This document shows positions 54,865-61,217 of a DNA stretch of 64,000 nt, piece by piece. The DNA is taken from positions 682,001 to 746,000 of the forward strand of contig BPHV01000002.1 of NCBI GenBank assembly GCA_026003755.1, in the 5' to 3' direction. Origin of the DNA: Candidatus Roseilinea sp. (GTDB lineage Bacteria; Chloroflexota; Anaerolineae; J036; Brachytrichaceae). How positions within the stretch are numbered: position 1 is the first letter of the stretch; every line of letters begins with the position of its first letter. Under the pieces are notes generated by a model. It did not search any database, had not been told where the DNA came from, and worked only from the letters and a program-made list of their open reading frames with translations. Both the position numbers and the translations under genes were made by a program.

Positions 54865-55503
54865 ATGACAACAGCACACCTCTGGCTCATCCGCCACGGC
54901 CAAACCGATTGGAACCTACAAGGACGCTGGCAAGGCCAAACGCCCCATGCGCCCCCACTGAACACCACCGGCCTCGCTCAGGCGCATACCTTGGCCACAA
55001 CGCTCGCCCAGCAAGCCGCACACATCCCCTTTCGGGCCATTTACAGCAGCGACCTCACCCGCGCCCATCAAACGGCGGCCATCCTTGCCGCCCGGTTGGG
55101 GTTAGACGTGCGATGCGACCCCCGCCTGCGCGAAGTCAACCTCGGCGCGTGGGAAGGGATGCTCGGCGAAGACGTGGCGCGGCGCTATCCAGAGATGTTA
55201 GACGAGCGCAGGCGAAACCCGGTCCACGCCCGACCGCCATGTGGAGAAACCGTGCTTGAGCTAGCCACCCGCATGAGTCAGGCTCTGACCGACATCGCAA
55301 ATGCCCACCCGGACGAAAACGTAATCATCGTCTCCCACGGTCTGGCCATTGCCGCAGCGCGATGCATCGCCCATGGCATCCCCCTAGCGCAGATCTTTGA
55401 CCATCTGCCCGACCACGCCACCCCGTACTGCGTCACGTGGCGTTGCCAATGTGGGCACAAGCGCGTTGCAGCGCATCGCCGCATAGACATCTGCACAGAG
55501 TAG
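54865..55503 (+). CDS. Histidine phosphatase, probably glucosyl-3-phosphoglycerate phosphatase (GpgP-like)
   Basis: The 212-residue protein begins with the phosphohistidine motif LIRHGQTDWNLQGRWQG (R10, H11, G12) and has IIVSHGLAIAAARC near the end, the second histidine. It belongs to the phosphoglycerate-mutase superfamily. Its place 12 bp after the GpgS-like gene makes the phosphatase that yields glucosylglycerate the most likely activity. A general phosphatase cannot be excluded. Confidence 0.82.
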   Translation: MTTAHLWLIRHGQTDWNLQGRWQGQTPHAPPLNTTGLAQAHTLATTLAQQAAHIPFRAIYSSDLTRAHQTAAILAARLGLDVRCDPRLREVNLGAWEGMLGEDVARRYPEMLDERRRNPVHARPPCGETVLELATRMSQALTDIANAHPDENVIIVSHGLAIAAARCIAHGIPLAQIFDHLPDHATPYCVTWRCQCGHKRVAAHRRIDICTE

Positions 55504-55600
55504 TGCACGCGCGGGACTCGGCAGGGAGGTAGCGCGTAAGGTCAGCCATTTGGAAGGCGATGATCCAGAGCGTCAATGGACGAGCGCCGTCTCTGCCACG

Positions 55601-56671
55601 CTATAGCAGCGGGTGCCACCACAGCGAGAGGGCGAAGGCCAGCGCCGCCAGCAACGCGCCCAACGCCGCGAAGGCGAAGCTGATCTCCTGCGTCTCGTAT
55701 TTGGCGATGAGTTGCGTCGGCAGCTCACGGAAGATGTTCGCCAACTCCTCGGCGCTCTCCGCCGGGTAATACTTCGCCGAGGTCATGGCTGCGACCCGCT
55801 TGAGCGTCTCTTCGTCAATCCCGCGTCGGAATTGCCCCATGAATCCTCCCCCGAACGCGCCGCTCCCCATGCCGTAGCCGCTGTAAGGCTCGTTGCCCAC
55901 ATAGCGGGGGTTGCAGTTGGGCATCTCGCCGCCCTGTTCGGTGCCGAAGCCGATCGTGTATACGCGAATGCCGCGGTCGGCGGCCTGCTGCGCTGCCTCT
56001 TCGGGCAGCGGGCCGGCGTTGCTGGCGCCATCGGTGAGCAGCACGATGATGTGCGGCGCAAACTGGCCAGGCACGACCGGCGCCGGCGGGATAGCGGTCG
56101 AGCGATCCGTGACCGGCGGTGAGACGTCGGGATCCACCTCGGCGATCACCTCTAGCGACTTGATGATGGCGCTGCCGATCGCCGTCCGGCGGCCGGTCGT
56201 CAGGCTCAAGATCGCTTCGCGCAGGGCCTCTCGGTCGGTGGTGGGCGCTTGGATCAGCTCGGCGAAGCCGGCGAACGCGACGATGCCGATCGGGATATCG
56301 GGCTTTTGGGCTGCGATGAACGTCAGCGCAGCGTTCTGAGCCGCCACCAGCCGGTTGGGGGGGATGTCGGTCGAGCACATGCTACGCGATACATCCATCG
56401 CCATGATGATCGTCGTCTTGCTGCTGGGCACGGCGAAGACCGTGACCGGCCGCGCGAGCGCGAACGTCAAGCTCGCCAGCGCCAGCAGGAACAAGGCCGG
56501 GGGCAAGTAGCGCCGCCAGCGCGACCGGTTCGGCTGCGCCTCGCGCATCAGCGACAGGCTGGAGAAACGCACGGCGAAGCGCCGCCTTCGTCGTTGCATC
56601 CAAATGTAGAGCGCGACAAGCAGCGGGATCGCCGCCAACAAGGCGAGGAATCCCGGCCAGAGCAAGCTCAC
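55601..56671 (-). CDS. VWA-domain membrane protein (BatA/BatB-like)
   Basis: The 356-residue protein starts at GTG, with GGGAGG 7 bases upstream. Membrane helices lie at about 5-25 and 56-76 and again at the C-terminus. Between them a von Willebrand A domain carries the metal site DVSRS (D93, S95, S97). Such proteins come in pairs after MoxR and DUF58 genes and are thought to form a metal-dependent complex with the MoxR ATPase. This is the last gene of the cluster. Confidence 0.85.
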   Translation of the reverse strand: MSLLWPGFLALLAAIPLLVALYIWMQRRRRRFAVRFSSLSLMREAQPNRSRWRRYLPPALFLLALASLTFALARPVTVFAVPSSKTTIIMAMDVSRSMCSTDIPPNRLVAAQNAALTFIAAQKPDIPIGIVAFAGFAELIQAPTTDREALREAILSLTTGRRTAIGSAIIKSLEVIAEVDPDVSPPVTDRSTAIPPAPVVPGQFAPHIIVLLTDGASNAGPLPEEAAQQAADRGIRVYTIGFGTEQGGEMPNCNPRYVGNEPYSGYGMGSGAFGGGFMGQFRRGIDEETLKRVAAMTSAKYYPAESAEELANIFRELPTQLIAKYETQEISFAFAALGALLAALAFALSLWWHPLL

Positions 56672-56698
56672 GGTTGACCTCCCATTTTTCTCAGGCCA

Positions 56699-57709
56699 TC
56701 ACGGCAGGCGGTTAAACCACGCCAGCGACAGCGCGCCGCCGATCAGCAACAGGATCACGCCCAATCCGACAAAGAGAGCGGTGATCTCGGTCTCCTCCGG
56801 CTCGACCACCAATTGCGAGCCGATGCTATCGTAGATCGTGCGCAGGTCGTCCTCGGTCTGCGCGTTGTAATACACACCGCCGGTGCGCTCCGCGATGTAC
56901 TGCAACAAGGGCGCGTCGAGCTGGGTGTGCACCATGAACCCCTCGATCTTGAGCACTGCGCCCTCCGGGCTGCCGACGCCGACGGTGTGGATGCGCACGC
57001 CGCGATAGACCGCCGCTTCGGTCGCTGCGATCGGATCGGGCGGCGCGGTGTTCTCACCGTCGGTGAGGAGCACGATGACGGCGGGTTGATATACTCCCGG
57101 CGGCATCGGCGTGGGCGTAGGCGTCGGCTGTGGCTCGCGGTTGCTGTAGTAGTTCGTCGCTTGCTTCTTGCCCAGGTCGTCAATCGTGGTCAGCGCGGCA
57201 AAGATGCCGTTGGCGAGCGACGTGCCGCGCGCCGGCGACAAACGGTTGATAGCTGCTAAGACGGCTTGCTGATCGTCGGTCGGCGGCAACACCGTCATGC
57301 CGCTATCGCTGAAAGCTACTACGCCGATCTGAACCGTGCGCGGCTGGCGTTGCACGAATTCGCGCGCCGCTGCTTTAGCCGCTTCCATGCGCGTAGGTTG
57401 GATGTCCTCGGCCGCCATGCTGCCCGACACATCGAAGGCGAGCACGACGGTGCCCTGGGCGCGGGGCAGGCTGAGCACGGCCTGCGGACGGGCGAGGGCG
57501 ATGGCCAGCGTCGTTAGGCCGGCGAACATGAAGGCTGCGGGCACATGCCGGCGCGCACCGAGCCGGCGACCGCTCGATTGCTGCACGAACCCCATGCTGC
57601 CGTAGCGCGCCATCATCTGCCGGCGGCGCGCCTGCGCGCGCGCATACAGCACGGCCACCGGCAACAGCGCCAGCACAGACAGCAGCATCGCGGGCCAGAT
57701 GAACGACAT
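56699..57709 (-). CDS. VWA-domain membrane protein, second of the pair
   Basis: The 336-residue protein is similar in layout to its neighbour 27 bp away. It has helices at about 3-22 and 55-75, the MIDAS DVSGS (D93) and a C-terminal helix. A Pro-Thr stretch (PTPTPTPM) sits in the middle of the VWA domain. It is part of the MoxR-DUF58-VWA-VWA operon. Confidence 0.87.
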   Translation of the reverse strand: MSFIWPAMLLSVLALLPVAVLYARAQARRRQMMARYGSMGFVQQSSGRRLGARRHVPAAFMFAGLTTLAIALARPQAVLSLPRAQGTVVLAFDVSGSMAAEDIQPTRMEAAKAAAREFVQRQPRTVQIGVVAFSDSGMTVLPPTDDQQAVLAAINRLSPARGTSLANGIFAALTTIDDLGKKQATNYYSNREPQPTPTPTPMPPGVYQPAVIVLLTDGENTAPPDPIAATEAAVYRGVRIHTVGVGSPEGAVLKIEGFMVHTQLDAPLLQYIAERTGGVYYNAQTEDDLRTIYDSIGSQLVVEPEETEITALFVGLGVILLLIGGALSLAWFNRLP

Positions 57710-57716
57710 GAACGCA

Positions 57717-58622
57717 TTACCTCCGGCGATGCTTGCGCCGCATCGCGAAGCGCATCACCGCACCCACCAGGTCCTCCTCGGTTGAGAGCGACAACGCATC
57801 TACGCCGGCGTGCTTAAACGCATCGCTCAACGCGGCTTCGCGCCGGCGCGCCGCTTCCTCGAAGCGTTTGCGAAAGCGCGGGTCGCTCGTGTCTACGTAG
57901 ATCTGCTCGCCCGTCTCGGCGTCTTCCATCACCACCAGGCCGATGTCGGGCAGCCCGGCCTCGCGCGGATCCCACAGCCGGATCGCGAGCACTTCGTGGC
58001 GCCGGTTGAGCAGATGCAGCGGGCGCTCCCAGCCCGGCGCGCTGATGAAGTCGGAGATGACGAAGATGAGCGACCGGCGTTTGAACGTGCTCAGGGCTGA
58101 TTCGAGCAGCGGCGTTAGATCGGTCAACGGTGCGCGCGGCAGGTGCGGATAGCGCAGCAGGTCGTTGATGGTGCGCAACACGTGGATGCGCCCGCTGCCG
58201 ACAGGGATGGTGCGACGGGCGCGGCCGTCGTATAGCACGGCGCCGAATCGGTTGCCGTTGCGGTTCAGCACACGCGCCAGCACGGCGACGAAGTCAATCA
58301 GCACCATGCGCTTCTGGCGTTGCCCGGCAGCCGTGCCGAAGTCCACCGACGGGCTGAGGTCGAGCAGGAACCAGGCCGTCAGGTCGCGATCCTCGTGATA
58401 CTCGCGGATGTAGGGCGTGTCCATGCGCGCGGTGACGTTCCAGTCAATGTAGCGGATGTCATCGCCGTGCTGATATTCGCGCAGGTCGGCGAAGTCCAGG
58501 CCGTAACCGCGCATCAGGCTGCGATAGTCGCCTTGCAGCAGGCCGTCCAGCCGGCGCACCACGTGCCAGTCTAGGCGCTGCAAGATGCGCTCAGGCGTTG
58601 ACACGAATGTTGGCGTGTTCAT
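57717..58622 (-). CDS. DUF58 domain protein
   Basis: This 301-residue soluble protein contains the DUF58 signature YQHGDDIRYIDWNVTARMDTPYIREYHEDRD split across residues about 50-80, and a VWA-like fold after it (WFLLDLSPSVDFGT, with DLSPS). It sits between the MoxR and VWA genes, as in aerotolerance-type (Bat) clusters. Its start overlaps the MoxR gene by 32 bp. Confidence 0.9.
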   Translation of the reverse strand: MNTPTFVSTPERILQRLDWHVVRRLDGLLQGDYRSLMRGYGLDFADLREYQHGDDIRYIDWNVTARMDTPYIREYHEDRDLTAWFLLDLSPSVDFGTAAGQRQKRMVLIDFVAVLARVLNRNGNRFGAVLYDGRARRTIPVGSGRIHVLRTINDLLRYPHLPRAPLTDLTPLLESALSTFKRRSLIFVISDFISAPGWERPLHLLNRRHEVLAIRLWDPREAGLPDIGLVVMEDAETGEQIYVDTSDPRFRKRFEEAARRREAALSDAFKHAGVDALSLSTEEDLVGAVMRFAMRRKHRRR

Positions 58623-59604
58623 GCAACGGCACCACGGGGATCGGAATGCGGTCGAGGATGCGCTTGATCAGCGCATCGCTGGTGATGTTGTCGGAGAGCG
58701 CCTCGTATGACAAAACGATGCGATGGCGCAGCACATCCAGCGCCATATCCACCACGTCGTCGGGGAGCGCATAGGTGCGGCCGCGCACGAAGGCGAGCGC
58801 CTTGGCCGTGAGGATGAGGTTGATGGAGGCGCGCGGGCTGGCCCCGAACATGATATATCGCTCCAGTTCCTTCAGGCCGACGTCTTTGGGCTGCCGCGTC
58901 GCGTTCACCACGCGAATGGCATATTCGATCAGCGCCGGGTCCACATACACCTGATACGCGCGCTTTTGCAGGTCGAGCAACTGCTCGGTCGTCAACACTT
59001 TTTGCACTGCGTCCAGGGAGCCGGTCATGCGCTCGACGATGACGAACTCCTCGGTCGGCGTGGGATAGCCCACGATGACCTTCATCATGAAGCGATCCAC
59101 CTGCGCCTCCGGCAGGTCGTAGGTGCCTTCGGATTCGATGGGGTTCTGGGTCGCCATGACCAGGAAGGGGTTAGGCACTTTGAAGGTCTCGCCGCCGATG
59201 GTCACCTGGCGCTCTTGCATCACTTCGAGCAGCGCGCTCTGTACCTTGGCCGGCGCGCGGTTGATCTCATCGGCCAGCAGCAGGTTGGTGAAGACCGGGC
59301 CGAGCGCCACACTGAACTCGCCGGTCTTCTGGTTGTAGATGCGCGTGCCCACCAAGTCGGCGGGAACCAGGTCGGGCGTAAATTGAATGCGTTTGAACGA
59401 TCCACCGATCGCATCGGCCAGCGTCTTGATTGCCATGGTCTTGGCCAGCCCCGGCACGCCTTCGACAAGGATGTGCCCACGCGCCAGCAGCGCAACCGCC
59501 AGGCGCTCCAGCAGATGATCTTGGCCGACGATCACTTTCTTCACTTCGTAGAGCAGACGCTCGATTGCCGTCCGGGGTTCAGGCGTTCTGTGCGAATCCA
59601 TCAT
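58591..59604 (-). CDS. MoxR family AAA+ ATPase
   Basis: ATG ATG at 59604/59601 follows AAGGAG at a good distance, so the longer frame to 59658 is not needed. The protein of about 337 residues has Walker A GVPGLAKT (about 49-56), Walker B LLADEINRAPAKVQSALLE and a sensor segment MATQNPIESEGTYDLPEAQ. MoxR ATPases act as chaperones in the maturation or loading of metal-containing or membrane complexes, together with VWA proteins. Confidence 0.93.
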   Translation of the reverse strand: MMDSHRTPEPRTAIERLLYEVKKVIVGQDHLLERLAVALLARGHILVEGVPGLAKTMAIKTLADAIGGSFKRIQFTPDLVPADLVGTRIYNQKTGEFSVALGPVFTNLLLADEINRAPAKVQSALLEVMQERQVTIGGETFKVPNPFLVMATQNPIESEGTYDLPEAQVDRFMMKVIVGYPTPTEEFVIVERMTGSLDAVQKVLTTEQLLDLQKRAYQVYVDPALIEYAIRVVNATRQPKDVGLKELERYIMFGASPRASINLILTAKALAFVRGRTYALPDDVVDMALDVLRHRIVLSYEALSDNITSDALIKRILDRIPIPVVPLHEHANIRVNA

Positions 59605-59687
59605 CAACGCTCCTTGAGTCAAAGGTTGGCTTGCAACGCGCGCAGCCGGCTCGCGCACATAGGCGCAGTGCAGCGCGTCATGTCCGC

Positions 59688-60506
59688 TTAGTATGACGGC
59701 ATTCCCGCCGCACCGCCGGCGATGTCTATCGGCACGGCGAATCCGATGCCGCTGAAGGCCTCCTGGCCGCTGGGATTGGCCAAGCCGGTCACGATACCGA
59801 CCACCTGGCCGTAGCGATTGAGCAGTGGGCCGCCGGAACTGCCGGGATTCACGGCCGCATCGAACTGGATGAGGTTCGCCATCCGCCGGCTGCGGCCGGG
59901 CGGCGTGAACGAGCGCTTCAAGCCGGAGATCACACCGGCGCTCAGCGAGCCGTATAAGCCGAGTGGATTGCCGACGACGAACGCTTCATCGCCCACGCGC
60001 AGCGCGTTGGGATTGCCCAGCGGCGCCGGCGCGAGCACGCCCGGCAGTCGGCTGGGCTGTAGCACGGCAATATCGTTCTCCGGCTGCTTGGCGATCACCC
60101 AGGCATAGGCTTCGGTGCCGTCGGCAAACGTCAAGCGAATCTCCTGCGCGTCCGCGACCACATGCAAGCTGGTAAGGATCAAACCCTGGTCGTTGACGAT
60201 GACGCCGCTGCCCAGCCCGCGGCGCTGACCGTCATTGCTCGCATTGTCTTGGTCCGGGCGCTCGGTCTGGATGAGCACGAGCGCGGGAGCGACGGCTTGG
60301 AAGGCGCCGACGGAGAACGGCGGGCGCGGCGTAGCCGAGGCCATCGCCCGGACGATCGCGTCGTTGACGTCGCGCGGGGTCAGTTGTGGCGGATCGGGGG
60401 TGAGGGCGGTGTAGAGGATCAGCGCGACGAGCGTTGCGAGCACGCCTGCAGTGAACAGAATCGGCGCGCGTAGGCGGTCGGGCAGGGCGCCGACGCGCAA
60501 ATGCAT
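59688..60506 (-). CDS. Membrane-anchored trypsin-like serine protease (HtrA-like, no PDZ)
   Basis: ATG at 60506 is preferred, because GGAGAG lies 6-7 bases before it; an in-frame ATG at 60554 is the alternative. One membrane helix (about residues 13-33) precedes an extracytoplasmic trypsin fold. The triad residues are His (TSLHVVADA), Asp (ENDIAVL) and Ser (NPGSSGGP), in numbering from 60506 H115, D145 and S224. No PDZ domain follows, unlike DegP. It lies 83 bp upstream of the MoxR gene on the same strand and may be cotranscribed. Confidence 0.88.
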   Translation of the reverse strand: MHLRVGALPDRLRAPILFTAGVLATLVALILYTALTPDPPQLTPRDVNDAIVRAMASATPRPPFSVGAFQAVAPALVLIQTERPDQDNASNDGQRRGLGSGVIVNDQGLILTSLHVVADAQEIRLTFADGTEAYAWVIAKQPENDIAVLQPSRLPGVLAPAPLGNPNALRVGDEAFVVGNPLGLYGSLSAGVISGLKRSFTPPGRSRRMANLIQFDAAVNPGSSGGPLLNRYGQVVGIVTGLANPSGQEAFSGIGFAVPIDIAGGAAGMPSY

Positions 60507-60554
60507 GAATCGCTCTCCGGGGTGAGGATCATCGCGCTCTGGCGTGCTTCGCAT

Positions 60555-61148
60555 AAGTCAAGACCTGTCTCGACGCGAGGCATCTTCGATGGAGTGGGGA
60601 ATCGCGTCTATTCTTATCTTAGGTGCATATTTAGCACGTCTTTCTGAAGGTCGCGTGAGACGAAGCTGAACGCACGAGGTTTCTGGAACATCTCAGGTTT
60701 ACCCGGAGGGGGTGATGCCCCGGCGGCGCGGCGACCGTCGCTCGCTGCGCCGCCGGGCGAGTGTGTGGGGGTGGGCGTGTCGGTATGGGGATCGTGACGC
60801 GGGATGAGTGTCTGGCGCGAATCGTGAGTGCAACCTACGTCGCCCGGCGCTTCGCCGAAGCCCATGTGCACGAGCCGGCTGCGCGCTATCCCTGGGCGCA
60901 ATACAACTCCTGAGCCTCGACGCGCCGGCGGCCAGGCCCACCCCCGAATGGCTGACTCACACCGACGACTACTTCGGCGCAGCGCCGTTGTGCCTGAGCC
61001 ATACCCCCTGCCGTGAGTGGCCGAGCGGCGAGATCGGGGTGGGTTCAGCTCCGAAGTGATCCGGATCGAGAGTGACTCAGCGAGTTCATCGTGGGCGTCC
61101 GCGCATCTTCAATCTCCAGCATGGGCTACCAGCCGCGCCGAACACAAA
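60555..61148. other. Intergenic region with no recognisable gene
   Basis: About 600 bp between the protease start and the terminator of the S8 peptidase. Short frames exist on both strands: a 42-codon frame starting MGIVTRDECLARI near 60785, and a codon-like stretch containing PEWLTHTDDYFGA near 60940. None has a Shine-Dalgarno or matches a family I know. They may be further gene relics or chance frames. Confidence 0.4.
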
Positions 61149-61178
61149 GCGAGGCGCTTCTCAAATGAAGCGCCTCGC
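61149..61178 (-). terminator. Terminator of the S8 peptidase gene
   Basis: A perfect 12 bp stem (61149-61160 with 61167-61178) and a 6-base loop, 40 bp past the stop codon of the minus-strand peptidase gene. On the minus strand TTTGTG follows, a weak U-tract. Confidence 0.6.
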
Positions 61179-61217
61179 CAAGGGAAGACGAACACAGTGG
61201 ATGTCGCTCGCGCCTGA

